Origin: Nymphaea colorata
Taxonomy: Eukaryota > Streptophyta > Magnoliopsida > Nymphaeales > Nymphaeaceae
NCBI RefSeq assembly: GCF_008831285.2
Contig: NC_045138.2
Location: 11,484,571 to 11,548,570, forward strand
Direction: 5' to 3'
DNA length: 64,000 nucleotides
Below the pieces are notes generated by a model. The model was given only the letters and a program-made list of their open reading frames with translations. It ran no database searches and was not told where the DNA came from. This document shows positions 13,601 through 27,800 of the stretch, piece by piece. Position 1 is the first letter of the stretch. Each line of letters begins with the position of its first letter. The translations under genes were made by a program, and so were the position numbers.

Positions 13601-15767
13601 CGTCATTTACTTGGAGAGCTCAATCTTTCTATTGTTCGGTCATCATTACTATTTGACAATCAAAGTGTGATAAAAATTGCTTTCAATCCCATTTTACATA
13701 ATCGCACCAAACATATAGAGATTGATCAACACTTCATTCGTCAGAAGGTTGAAGAAGCCAAGATCTTGCCTACTTATATATCCACCAGTGAACAGATAGC
13801 TGATCTTTTTACCAAAGGTCTCATAGGGCAGCATTTTTGGGACTTGAAGAACAAGTTGTGCATGATCAAATCTCATGCACAACTTGAGGGGAGCTCTTAG
13901 CGTATGGGGATCGGGTCTGTTCAGACCCGATCCATTCTCTTTATATCCACACGCCTAAGGATACCAGGCGGTGGCTCTCTTGTAATATTTTATATTTTTC
14001 TGTACAAATTTGTTGTAACCTATCTAGGGTTATTGATTAATTAAAAGATTAAGGAACGCAGGGCTGTGTTAAGCCGGCTGCTCCCTTTCCTCCATCGCCT
14101 TCTTTCATCCTCTCTCTTTTCAATATATCTGATGCAAAACGGAGAGACGAGTTCTTTGTGAAGATTCTTACAATCAGCAACAAATGAGAGATAGGAGCTC
14201 CATGTGACAAGCCATGAAACATGAGGTCCGATGATATCTTCCCCTGCACTAGTGGGAAATGAGTTTCTTCATGCCTGATAGAATCTATTATATTTTCAAA
14301 ACAAAATTGACATAACAGAAACAGAGTAAGACATTGTAAAATGTTTTTCTCTCCATTTTTAGGTTTTACGAAAGTCTTGCAAAATTTGTTCGTTTACCAG
14401 TTTCAAACCTAGTACAAGAGGAGCTCTTTTTGGGTGTTATGGTTGCCCCAGGTGATTCTGGAACATGTTTTACCTTCTGTAATTGGTGTTCCATGTTTGC
14501 ACTTAACTACTGATAACTAGCTTCCATTGTGCATTATGGTTTGGTCATTCTGATAGGCTTATCATGTTTGTATTTTTATGTGTATAATAAAGGCTCGCTG
14601 CTCATGTTTTTGACCATGGACTGCTAAGTTACACTAATTTAGTGGAACTTGAGGCAGACTGGCTTACTGATGCATAGTTTTGTTTCATCCTTTTTTCCTG
14701 TTGGATATGTGATTGGGATGGCTTATTCTTTATGGTGCAATTCATGTTGTCTTACAGGGAAAGCATGTTACGAGTAGGAAACTTCGAGACAGATTATACC
14801 GTGAGCTTGAGAGAAATTTAGCTATGAAAGTTGAAGATGGCGAATCAGCAGATACTTTTATTGTTAGTGGGAGAGGCACGCTGCACATAACAATACTGAT
14901 CGAGAACATGTGACTTGTGTTTCTACTTCTTGTTATTCTTTACTCCTGTTGGCTAGTTCATGTGCATCTTTTTGATATATGATATATGCTAATTTTGCAG
15001 GCGGAGAGAAGGGTATGAATTTATGGTGGGGCCTCCTAAAGTTATAAATAAGAGGGTCAATGATGAATTGCTTGAGCCATTTGAGGTATCCATAGCCCCT
15101 AAATATTTTAGTTCTAAAATTAAAGCCTATCCTGGATGATTGTATTCTTTTTGTGTCTGAAATGTATCCAATTGGTGTATTCAAGTCATGCATAGTTAAT
15201 GTAAGAGAACTACTAATGTGGTTGATGCGTCCTGTGAGGAATAGGTTTTATGCATCTGTATCCTTATTATTCATCTGTTTCTTAGTGAATTTTTGCTGAA
15301 GCATGTATTAACTGATGCTAAGAAGTTAAAAGGTTTTGCTAGCTCAATTACAAATCCATCCTTTAGCTAGAGGCCTTGTGGTAGCTGATGTCTTATTTTG
15401 CATATCAGACGTTCTCTTTTTGAGGTCCCAGAAATTGATTTTGTTCCCACCATCACAGATTGCCACTGTAGAGGTATCAGAGGAATATTTGGGGTCCGTT
15501 GTGGAACTTCTTGGGAGACGACGTGGGCAGATGTTTGACATGCAGGGAGCTGGGTACGTGAATTATATACATCTCTTCATATTTCTTGTTCTTAAGTAAC
15601 AAATGGCTTGTCCATTTGGACAGCTTTGCAGGGATGATAGTAGACGTTGGATGCAGAAAAATTATTTAGTGATGATCATGATTACAGTTAAATTATCTCA
15701 TTTAGGCCATGAGATCTATTTGGATTACATACCCTTCATAGATATGCACAAAAAGGTAGCCCGTGCA

Positions 15768-15857
<90 letters not shown>

Positions 15858-18800
15858 AACCCTTTAAATGTTACTTGTTTCCTTTAGGGTGAGAGAGTGA
15901 GAGAGAGTGCTTCATGCGTCAAGTCATCTGATTAACATTTTTCTGGAAACTTGAGCGTATTTGCTTTGGAATATTATGGAAGTGATGGGTCATCCTGAAA
16001 AGACATAGAAAGGATGCATCAAGTCATATCATTAGTCTCTTTTCTGGGAGTATATGTCTCTTAGAATTCTCATCCCATATCGACAAATAAGTGCTCCTTT
16101 CTATTTAGTCTGTTGCATTAAACTGAGTCCAGTGGTGAGACACTTCTTCAATTTTACTTTCAACTTTCAAGTATCTTGAGTTCATATTCAGATGTTTTTT
16201 TCACTATGCTGTATGGTTATAAATGGTAGAATGCCAGTCAGCTCTTCTAATTTCTGATTGTATAGTTAGTTAACTTTATTTCATTTTCAATTACAGAAAT
16301 GATGGCACGGTAGTAGTCAAGTATAAGATTCCAACTCGTGGCCTTATTGGATTAAGAAATGACATCCTAACTGCATCACGTGGTACGGCAATTCTGAACA
16401 CAGTCTTTGATAGTTATGGACCTTGGGCTGGGGATATGAGCACCAGAGAGCAAGGATCACTGGTAAGCAATTGTTCCCCATTCTTATGTTTTCAGGAGTA
16501 GGCTCCCAATCCTGAGATTAGGTGGTGTATAACACATACTTCACAATTAACTGTGATGTTTCTCATCAACTTTCTTGTGTTCATCAACTTCCAAGTCCAT
16601 CTTGTTATGGCAGTTATATACTTTCATGTGTTTGATGTATTACAGGTTGCTTTTGAGGATGGAACAACTACATCTTATGCTTTGGCTAGTTCTCAAGAAA
16701 GAGGACAGATGTTTGTGGAACCTGGCATTGATGTTTATAAAGGACAAATAGTAGGCATTCATCAGCGACCCGGCGACTTGATGCTAAATGTGTGCAAGAA
16801 GAAGGCTGCGACAAATGTTCGGTCAAATAAGGAACAGACAGGTGAAGAGTGCTATGTCTTTTTTTTTTTTTTGGTTAAAGAATATATAAATCTTACTGGG
16901 CATTTTTCAAATTGTTTCTTCTGCAAAGCATGACTCTAAATTTATAAAGTGAACTACACTGAACAGGTTACAAGTATAACATATCATCTATAAATATGTA
17001 AGTTTATAGCCATCTGACTTTGCTATTAAGTTTACAATTTTTCTCCATGTACAAATGCACATTATCCTGTTACTATACTGTATGGTAACTTAGATGGGGC
17101 TTTTATATATAGTTTATATAAATTGCAATTGTGATGTTGATTGTTAATTAAAGGTGCTTTTTCTATATAGGACAAAGATCACAAAGGTCGACTGATAATT
17201 TAGTGAATTGTCTTACCATTAAATGGTAAAGATATATGTATATATTTGCAAATTGTGTATATGCATGCATATCTACAAATATACATGTCTATATACTTCA
17301 AATGCACAACATGTATTCATATTCACATGGCTGTGTGATGTTATTCTTGATTAAGAGATGCTTCTTTTATATAAAATGAAGTATCTGTTCCCATTTCAAG
17401 CTGATGGCTAATTTTTTGAATGAATAGTGCTACTGTTAAATGATAAAGATATATATGTATTTGCATATTGTATATATATATATATATGTATTTATGTTTG
17501 TACATATACGTATGTATATATACTTTCTGTCTACAGTATGTATTCAGATTGTGTATATATGTTATGTAAGTGTATATGTGTGCTTGTATATTCTTCTTTT
17601 GTTTATGCTTATTTTATATCATTTTCTGTCTTTATTATTCATTTATTTTTTAAAGTTTTAAAGTTTCCTTAGCTTCCCCAGCCATTAGAAAATGCTCTCT
17701 AATAATTAGAGGAGCTGCCTTCTCTTGTATGTATGGGGCTTTTTGTCCCTTCCTGCTTTGTAAATTCTTTGAGGCACTTTTGTGAGTAGCAAAAATTTCT
17801 CTTCTAGCATTGTCTTTGTGAGAATCTTCACTAAAACACCACCGAATCACGTCTCTCCGTCTGAAAATAAGGAGGATGGAGAATAGAGAATAGAAGAAAG
17901 CAATGAAGGTAAGAGAACCGTCAGCCAATGCAGCCACACGATGCTTGATCTCTATATTAAAACATAAACCTCATTAGGTTACAACAAAAAGAGGAATAAA
18001 ACATGAAGTAATTACAAGAGGTGCCACCACTTAGACGTGAAGACATTAAAACGAAGTGGATCGGGTCTGAACAGACCCGATCCAGACCCGATCCCCTTAC
18101 ACTTATACGTACAGACTTAACAGCCCCCCTCAAATTGTGCATGAGATTTGATCATGCACAACTTGTTTTTCAAATCCCAAAAATGCTGCCCTGTAAGACC
18201 TTTGGTAAAAAGATCAACTATCTGTTCACTGGTGGATATATAAGTAGGCAAGATCTCGGCTTTTTCAACCTTCTGACGAATGAAGTGTTGATCAATCTCA
18301 ATGTGCTTGGTACGATTATGCAAAATGGGGTTGAAGGCAATTTTGATGGCGCTTTGATTGTCGCATAGCAATGAGGACTGAACAATAGGTACATGAAGCT
18401 CTCCAAGCAAATGTCGTAACCATGATGCCTCAGCTGTCCCTGCAGCCATTGCTCTATACTCTGCCTCAGTGCTAGATCGTGCAACTGCACGCTGTTTTTT
18501 ACTGCTCCAACAAATGAGATTAGAATCAAGAAAAAGGCAGAAACCTGAAACTGAGCGTCGGTCATCAGGATCTCCTGCCCAGTCTGCATCAGTATAAGTA
18601 TATATGCTATGTCCAAGAGAAACATTGGGACACTTTGTATAGATCAATCCATCCCCAAGAGTAGCTTTGAGATACCGTAAGATCCGCTTAGTAGCATCCA
18701 TATGTCCTTCTGTGGGTGCATGCATAAATTGAGAGATCTGATTTACAGCATAGACTATGTCTGGGCGGGTAAATGTAAGGTATTGTAACATACCAACAAT

Positions 18801-21800
18801 GCTGCGATAGAAGGTAGGATTTGAATAGGCAGCGGTTCCATCAGAGGTAGCCAATTTAGTGTTTAGAACACTAGGAGTAGTTATGGGTTTGCAATTAATC
18901 ATACCTGCCCTTTCCAAAATATCAAGAGTATACTTATGCTGCGTAAGAGTCAATCGATCATTTGCTCTATCAAGTTCAACACCCAAGAAGTACCGAAGTT
19001 CGCCGAGATCTTTCATCTTGAATTCTTGCTGCAACAGATCCTTAACATAAGATATATGAGAAGAAGAATTCCCAGTTATAACAATATCATCTACATAGAT
19101 AAGTAACCAAGTGGTAGCTTCTTCGGTATGATACATAAACAAGGAATGATCTAGAGAGCTTCGTAGAAAACCAGCTTGTTGTATATGATGAGAAAACCGA
19201 TCGAACCATGTTCTAGAAGCTTGCTTCAGCCCATATAAAGACTTGTGTAACTTACAAACCCATTTTTGAGGATCATGAGTATTGTAGCCGGGAGGTTGCT
19301 CCATGTATACCTCTTCCTTAAGAATCCCATTTAGAAAAGCATTTTTGACATCTAACTGATAAAGAGGCCACCCATATGAGACTGCAAGAGAAATAATCAC
19401 ACGTATTGTGCCCATCTTAATAACCGGACTGAATGTTTAATCATAATCTTCCCCATATTGCTGTGTGAAACCGTGGGCCACAAGACGTGCTTTATGTCGA
19501 TCAATGCTACCATCTGGCTTATATTTCAGTTTGTAGACCCATTTGGAGCCCACAACATTCTTATCAGTTGGACGAGGGACAATCTGCCAAGTTTGACACT
19601 CATGCAATGCTGCCATTTCCTCATTCATAGCTTCAACCCAACATTTTTCCTTACTTGCATGGTGATAGGATTTTGGTTCAACCTTCTTGCTGACTTCTGT
19701 CATAAACAACTGAAAATCTAAAGAAAAGTTGTTATAACTTACCCACCGATCAATGGGATGTCGCACACGTTGGGACTGACGTGGGGCTGCAGTAGGAGCT
19801 GATCGCCTAGAGTACACAAGGCCTGAGAACCGACTATGTATAGGTGAATCATGGGGTTGTGAGGATGAGGGCATGCTGTCCAAGGAATCGCTCACAAGTG
19901 TCTTAGGCTCATTAACATCTTGCTCCTCGTGCTCAATCAAACGGTCAGCCCCTTGTCTTAGGATTTCAGCATGCAGCCCAGTATCATAAACCTCATTTTT
20001 ATCCTTGAGTGTCATGCAAGTAGCCTTGGGATCTTGTAACCTGTTTTCATCAAAAACAACATGCCGTGAAATATGAACACGCCTCTGCACAAAATAGCAC
20101 GATCTTGAAACTTGTTACGTAAGGAAACATCAACATGCACATAGCAAACACATCCAAAAACACGCAATTCCTCATAGCGTGGCTGCCCTTGATGTAATAA
20201 AAAATATGGGGATTTGCCATCAAGCAAAGCCAATGGCAGTCGATTTATAACATGGACAGCCGTATGGAAAGCCTCGGTCCATAATGTCATAGGTAAGTCT
20301 GTTTCATGCATCATGCTGAGTGCACTTTCAATAATATGCCTATGTTTCCTTTCAGCAATTCCGTTTTGCTGAGGTGTATGCGGACATGAAATTTGTCTAG
20401 TGATCCCATTATCTAGTAAGTACTCAGTAAATTCATTAGAAATAAATTCACCACCACCATCACATTGAAAATGCACAATATTACTGGAGTATTTATTTCG
20501 AACCAAGGCATGGAATTGAGTAAACAAACGGAAAACTTCAGATTTGTGTTTCATGAAGTGTATCCAAGTATGTCGGGAATATGAATCTATAAAAATGACA
20601 TAGTACCTACTCCCAGAAGAAGAGGGAATTGGAGCAGGCCCCCAAACATCAGAATATATGGTGTCAAAAATCCTTGAAGCTCTTTTATTAATTGACTGAA
20701 AAGGAAGGGCATGGCTCTTACAAAGATGACAACTCGAGCACATGCTGGACTCACTGACTGAACTCAGACTGGACTTATCTAAGAGTCCGTCTGCAACAAG
20801 ACTTCGAACAAAAGACTGACTATAATAAGCTAACCGACCATGCCAAATGGATGGCTTATTATATTCTGCGACATTGACTTCATTATGACTTGAAGAACAT
20901 GAATCTGGAGGGTGAGGTTTAGAAAGCTTTGGAGCTTCTTCAAAGACATACATATCTCCTTTGCGAGTGCTCTCAGCAAATGTCTTCTTGGTTTGAGCAT
21001 CCTTGACATAAACAGAAGATGGTGTGAATTCAACAGAGGATTGAGTATCATCAATAAGTTTGGACACTGAGATAATATTTTTCTTGACACTTGGAACAAC
21101 AAGGACATTCTTTAATGGAATGGAAGAACCCATGGATATTTGTGCATTTCCAATGTGCGATATTGTGTGATGGGAACCATCTCCCGTGACTACTGAGCCT
21201 TGATCTAAATAAGGGGAAACACTAGAGAGATTACCTGTGTCACCAGTAACGTGGGCTGCTTCTCCAGAGTCCACATACCACTCTCCTTGCTCATTTTGCT
21301 TCAAGTTAAGTTTGGATAAGGCTGTCATTAGAAGTTGCTGCACGTCTGCTGAAACCTTTGAAGTTGGATTTGATCCAGATGAGGATGGAGCTGACCCCGC
21401 TGCTGTCCTGTTCTCGCGCCTGACCTGACTATTCTTGTTCTGAGGATTGTGCCAACATTCTAATTTTACATGCCCCTTCTTGTTGCAATAGAAGCATGTC
21501 GGGATTCTCCTAGATGTGGCAGAGGTAGTATTCATGCCTGGCGGTGTTGGGAGAATCCCTCTTCCCATGCCTGCCTGAGGAGTCCAAGAACGAGTGCGAT
21601 TTCCTTGCAGTGCGTGAGTTCCTGTGATCAGTACATTGTGGCTGTTGGAAGGAACCAGATTATGTCGTTGAACTCGACTAGCTTCATGTTGAAAAAGCTT
21701 GGCCTTTAGATCTTCAAAAGATGGGAGAACAGGTAAGACTTCCAAGGCTGTGCAAAAAATATCAAATTCTGTTCCCAGTCCACTCAAGGCTTGTTGGACT

Positions 21801-24800
21801 TTGTCCTTGTCACTGACGGGATGTCCAATTGCAGCAAGCTGATCACTAACACTCTTGATTTCATTCAAATACTCCAAAACTGTACGCGTCCCACGCTTGA
21901 TATCCTGAAATTGCCTTCTTAATTGTAGAAAACGTGCTTCCGAGACTTGAGAATATGTTGTGGCAAGGGTAGACCACAACTCTAGGGCAGTTAAATCATC
22001 ATCAATACCTCCCAATACCTCCTCTGACAAGGTAGAAGTGATATAAGCAACAAGAGACTGGTCGTGAGCCAGCCAAACTTCATATTCGGGATTGCTCTCA
22101 GGAAGAGTTTCATATTCAAAACTGATTTCATTTCCAGCCGAGGCCCCAGCACCTTTATCTCCCACGACTGTCTTCTTTATTTCATGGTTAACATACTTTG
22201 GAGGTGCTGGAGTAGTCCCATCGATGTGCCCATACAGTCTATGGCTCTTAATAAATGGGACAATTTGACGTTTCCAAGTCAAATAATTACTATGGTTCAG
22301 TTTTTGAGAGATGAGTTGTGAGAGAAAACTAGAAGATAGAAGAGAGGGAGCCGACTGGTCCATGATTGAAAAAGAGGATTAGAATAGACGATTTGGGCAG
22401 AATTTTAAAGGTCACGACAGAAATTAGGGCAAATTATGGCAAACCGTGTGACTTAGGGCAAAAAACAGAATTTAGGGCAACAGAAATTAGGGCAAATCGT
22501 GGGATTAAGGGCGGAAACAGAGTTTGAGGATAACCACGGCAGAAAATAAGATTTAGGGCAGAATACTCCAAGCACGGCAGAAAATAAGATTTAGGGCAGA
22601 GTACTCCAAGAAGAAATCACTCACCGGAGGACGATGTAACCTGTCTCTGATACCATGTGAGAATCTTCACTAAAACACCACTGAATCACGTCTCTCCGTC
22701 TGAAAATAAGGAGGATGGAGAATAGAGAATAGAAGAAAGCAATGAAGGTAAGAGAACCGTCGGCCAATGCAGCCACACGATGCTTGATCTCTATATTAAA
22801 ACATAAACCTAATTAGGTTACAACAAAAAGAGGAATAAAACATGAAGTAATTACAAGAGGTGCCACCACTTAGAAGTGAAGACATAAAAACGAAGTGGAT
22901 CGGGTCTGAACAGACCCGATCCAGACCCGATCCCCTTACACTTATACGTACAGACTTAACAGTCTTCTGTTCTTTACTGCCCATTGAGGATGTTGGAAAA
23001 GAAAAAAGTCGGTAGTATTTTCAAATAGTTTAGAGGGCTGTTTTATTATTTTCATGTTTTTTTTATGGATTTTATTGTAATCCTTTGTGTTGACCTCTAA
23101 TCTCTACTTAATTGAGATTTGGGTTAATTGGAAAGTGAACTTTCTCTCTCATATCATTTAGCAACATGGTATCAGAGCGGTTCGTGTCCTAGGAAGGCCT
23201 GAAGCCCGTGTGAGTGATTGCCTCTTCTTTCTTCTCCTTCTTCTCTCACCTTTTTCTCCTCCCTCTTCTCTCACCTTTTTCTCCTCCCCATCTCATCTCT
23301 CTCTTCCTCATCTCGTCCCTGTAGCGGTAGAACTCTGAGACCCCAGATTTGATTGCAAATGAAGACCTAGATTTTAGGCAAACAGATCTTGTGGGTGGTG
23401 GAGCAGTCGCAGACAGTGGTGGTGGGCTCCCTATCATGCTGCAGTGGAGGATGTTGGAAGTGGTTGCTGGTGGCCAGATGGTGATGGCAAAGCCTTTTAA
23501 AGTGGTAGTTGCTGTAAGTTTTTTTTAGCGACCAGTCAAAGTCATTGGATTAGAGAGAGATCTGAATTTGTGTTGTTGAAGAGGAATATGTTGAAGTCGT
23601 TGTGGGAAGAGATCTAAATTTCTGCCTCTGATTAATTGCTTCAGTTCAGACTTGCCAGAGTAGTCAATACGCCGTTTTCACCTTTGGTCGACAGTGTCTA
23701 ACAGAGTTACACTGCTGTTATGTGGATTAAATTGCTGCTGATGTGGACTTTTTCTATTCTTCGCATCTTATATTTCTGCCGTCATATATGCTATCGTGTT
23801 ATTGTGGCTGTGGGTATCTGCTGCATCTGGATTTTATTATATCTGCTGTATCTGGATTCATCTCAGCCAGTTCATTCTGCAGAATCCATATTTAATTATT
23901 TCTGGTCCATCTAAGTTCAACTGGGCTGAATCTCATCATTTCTGCTGCATCTAAATTCTGCTGAAATTGCCACTGGTTCCTCGTTTTTTTTTTTCTTTTG
24001 CTGATTTCCTGCTGGCTGAGTTGTCATTTAGTTTCTTGGTTGCACAAACAGAGTTCTGGTTTAGTCCTAAACTAACGTCATGGGAGACTCCAAGGACATA
24101 CCTATTGAACAGAAAAACACACAAGGAACACAAAAGTAACGTGGGAAACCCTAACACGAGGAAAAAACCACGATGATAGGAGATGATTCCCGCACTCACT
24201 AGCTACCGGGCACTCACTCTCTTAATTCTCATTAACACTGAATTAGGGTTGCACAATTTACTTAAATAGGACTCAGCATGGGCTGCGGGTCGGATCGGGT
24301 CCAGAACCCATCCCAGTCATATAAAACACGTCAGCGCGCCCCCTCGAGTTGGGCGTATAGGTCGAACATGCCCAACTTTAATACATTTCTCTCAAATGAA
24401 GTAGATGGCAAGGCCTTGGTTAGTGCATCAGTTGTTTGATCTTCAGACTTCATGTAGGGCAGGACAAGTTCTTTAGCATCAATTCTCTCATGAATGAAAT
24501 GAAGATCAATCTCCACATGCTTTGTTCTATCATGTAACACCGGATTGTTGGCCAAGTTGATTGCAGACTTGTTATCATAATACATCTTCATTCAACCCTC
24601 TGTTTTGATTCTGATGTCAGTCAATAGCACTTTCAACCACAATAGCTCAGAGACTCCCATGGCCACAACCGTATATTCAGCCTCGGCATTGAAGCAAGAG
24701 CAAACGTTCTGTCTCTTATTTCTCCACACCACGAGGTTTCCTCCCAAGTAAATATAATAACCTGAGGTGGATCTCCTGGTATCCACACATCCTGCCCAGT

Positions 24801-27800
24801 CAACATTTGAATAACCTTCAATCTTAAGGAAGTCTTGCTTAACATACAAGAGACCCTTGTCAGGGCTCCTCTTTAAGTTGATAAGATTAGAAAGAATAAT
24901 ATTGATTAACCTCGAAATCTGCCCTAACTCCTCTTTATATAGACTAGAGGAGAGAGAGAAGTTACAAGAGAACCATCTAAAGGAAAAGTTATTACAAAAG
25001 TACCCTCTTAAACCTAAAACTGAATATAAACACATCTTAACACTCCCCCTCAAGTTGGAGCGTATATGTCAAATAGGCTCAACTTGGAACAGCAGCTTTG
25101 GAATGTGGTCCCCTTGCAAGAGCCTTAGTAAAGATATCAGCCGTTTGCCCTGTAGTTGAAATGTGTGAGGTACTTACAAACCCCTTTTGAATCATGTCTC
25201 TGGTATAGTGACAATCTACTTCAACATGCTTGGTTCTTTCATGAAAAGCCGGATTAGTAGCAATAAACAGTGCAGCTTTGTTATCACATAACAGTTGCAT
25301 AGGAAGAGGCACTTCGACATTTAGATCCAACATCAGGGATCTAACCCACATAACTTCAGCAGTACCCTGAGCCATAGCTCTATATTCAGATTCTGCACTT
25401 GATCTGGCAACCACAGTTTGCTTCTTACTCTTCCATGTAACCAAGTTGGATCCAATAAACACACAAAATCCAGTAGTGGATTTTCTGTCCGAGGGGCATC
25501 CTGCATAGTCGGCATCAACATACACAGATATAGTGAGTGAGGTACCATTCTGAAAGAAGAGTCCCGTTCTTGGTGAATTCTTTAGATACCTAAGAATCAT
25601 CATAGCAGCATCCCAATGAACTTTCTTGGGCTTATCCATAAATTGACTCACTCTGCTAACAGCATAGGCAATGTCAGGTCGAGTAACAGTGATGTATAGG
25701 AGCTTCCCAACAATCCCTTTATACTGTCTCGCATCAACATCTTCAGTATCATCATCATACAAGCGGGTATTGATATCCATAGGCGTGGATGCAGGTCGAC
25801 ACCCCAGCATCCCTGTCTCTTGCAAAACATCAGTAACGTATTTCCTCTGGCACATGATAAGGCCCTTTTGATTTCTGGCAAACTCAATACCGAGGAAATA
25901 ACGTAGTTCACCAAGGTCCTTGGTGACAAAGTGTTGTCCAAGGACATCCTTGATGTTGGAAATCCCCTGATCATCATCCCCTGTAACAATGATATCATCA
26001 ACATAGACAAGAACTATCACCGTACCTGTAGAAGTCTTCTTGACAAAGAGGGAATGGTCGGCCGAAGAACGTCTAAAGCCCTCATTCTCAATATTCTCTG
26101 ACAATTTCTGAAACTAAGCTCGAGGACTCTGTTTCAGACCATAAATCGCCTTTCGCAATATGCACACTTTCTGACACTCCCCCTCAGCAACAAACCCTGG
26201 TGGTTGCTGCATATACACTTCTTCATGTAAGTCACCATAGAGAAAGGCATTTTTGATATCAAGCTGTGATAGGGACCAATTCTTGCTGACAGCCACAGCA
26301 AGGAGAATCCGTAAAGAAGCATGTCGTGCCACAGGAGAGAAGGTATCATAATAATCAACCCCATAAGTTTGAGTATAGCCTTTTGCAACCAGACGAGCCT
26401 TATATCTGTCAATGCTGCCATCCGCGCTGTATTTGATAGTAAAGACCCATCTGCAACCAACAATGGCTGCATCAGCTGAAGGAGTAACAAGTGTCCAGGT
26501 GCCTCTAGACTGAAGAGCATCCATCTCTTCTTGCATAGCTGCGGCCCATTTGGGATCAGAGAGAGCATCCATGGGATTCTGTGGAAGAGCAATAGCCGAC
26601 AGCCCCTTGACAAACTGTCGGTACATAGGAGTGAGTCTATCCATGGATAAATGACCAGAGATAGGATGCAAAGTGCAACTGCGTTTGCCTTTCCTTTGAG
26701 CAATGGGCATATCAAGTTCATTAGGAGCATGAACATGCTCGTGACATTCTCCTATGTCATCATTACATAAAAAATTGTCAGCTGAGTTTGTGTCAGGAAT
26801 TACCTTGGGCGTGCTGGGTGAAGGCACAGGTGCACAGTGAACAGGCGCAACAGGTTTAGTACGACGTTGGTAGACAGCCCCAAAGCGTGGATCAACTGGT
26901 TTTGGACAACTCATGAGAGGTAGAGGAAAATGGACTTCATCATTCAATTCAGGCGCCCTTAATTGAGTTCCATTTGGAGAGAAGAAAGAGGTTGATTCAA
27001 AGAATGTAACATCAGCACTCACATAATACCGACGATTAGAAGGATCATAACATCGATATCCCTTTTGAGTGCGGGAATAACCAACAAAGATCGTTTTGAT
27101 GGCCCGAGGAGACAACTTATCTCGCCCAGGACCAAGCAACTGAACAAAGGCAACACATCCAAAAACACGAGGTGGAACAGAAAACAAGTCTCTGTCAGGA
27201 AAGAGGACAGAGATAGGAATAAGGTCTCCCAACACAGATGACGGCATTCGATTAATAAGATAGCATGCTGTGAGAACAGCATCTCCCCAGTAAGAATGGG
27301 GAACATGGCTATGTATGATAATGGTTCTGGCAACATCAAGAATATGACGGTGTTTCCGTTCAGCAACCCCATTTTGTTGGGAAGTATAGGCACAAGAGGT
27401 TTGGTGGATGATACCCTTATCCCTGAAAAATTGTTCTAAAGAGGAAGCACAGAACTCAAGAGCATTGTCAGAGCGCACAATTTTGACACAAGTATCAAAC
27501 TGAGTCAGAATTTCATTGATAAAATTTTTGATTACATGACCCACTTCAGATTTATGCTTCATAAGAAAAACCCAACTAACACGACTATGGTCATCGACAG
27601 CAACAAGATAATATCGATGACCTTGAAGATCAGGTGTACGACTCGGACCCCAAACATCAAAATGAAGTAACTCAAACACAGAATGGCTACTTCTACTGGG
27701 CCGCGGAGGAAAGGATGACCGATGGTGTTTGCCCAACTGACAAGACTCGCATTGAAAAGAAGACTTAGGAGACAGCTGAGGAAGAACATGCAGCAGTTTT

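Larger units (their letters stand above)
9065..14172 (+). mobile_element. R1: complete Ty1/copia retrotransposon in a TypA intron
   Basis: Two 278-bp LTRs bound a gag-pol reading region in copia order (gag, protease, integrase, RT, RNase H). The 5-bp target duplication ATCAG is at 9060-9064 and 14173-14177. The primer site TGGTATCAGAGT (9343-9354) abuts the 5' LTR, and a polypurine tract (CTTGAGGGGAGC) abuts the 3' LTR. It shares the TypA orientation. LTRs differ at 3 of 278 positions, indicating a recent insertion. Coding capacity is dead: one frameshifting deletion, two nonsense codons and a changed RT catalytic residue. Confidence 0.97.
17817..22961 (-). mobile_element. R2: Ty1/copia retrotransposon, antisense to TypA
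   Basis: 306-bp LTRs (17817-18122 and 22656-22961) enclose gag-pol read on the minus strand. Target duplication GTCTT is at 17812-17816 and 22962-22966. The primer site (complement of 22644-22655, TGGTATCAGAGA) adjoins the 5' LTR. Coding sequence is very close to R1, whereas the LTRs are only patchily related. The LTRs differ at about five positions, so insertion is recent. One frameshifting deletion and one nonsense codon disable pol. Confidence 0.97.

Noticed and set aside
20830-21108. Secondary minus-strand frames inside R2 (also inside R5 at 26134-28608)
   Set aside because: They are shadows of the gag-pol frame in other registers.
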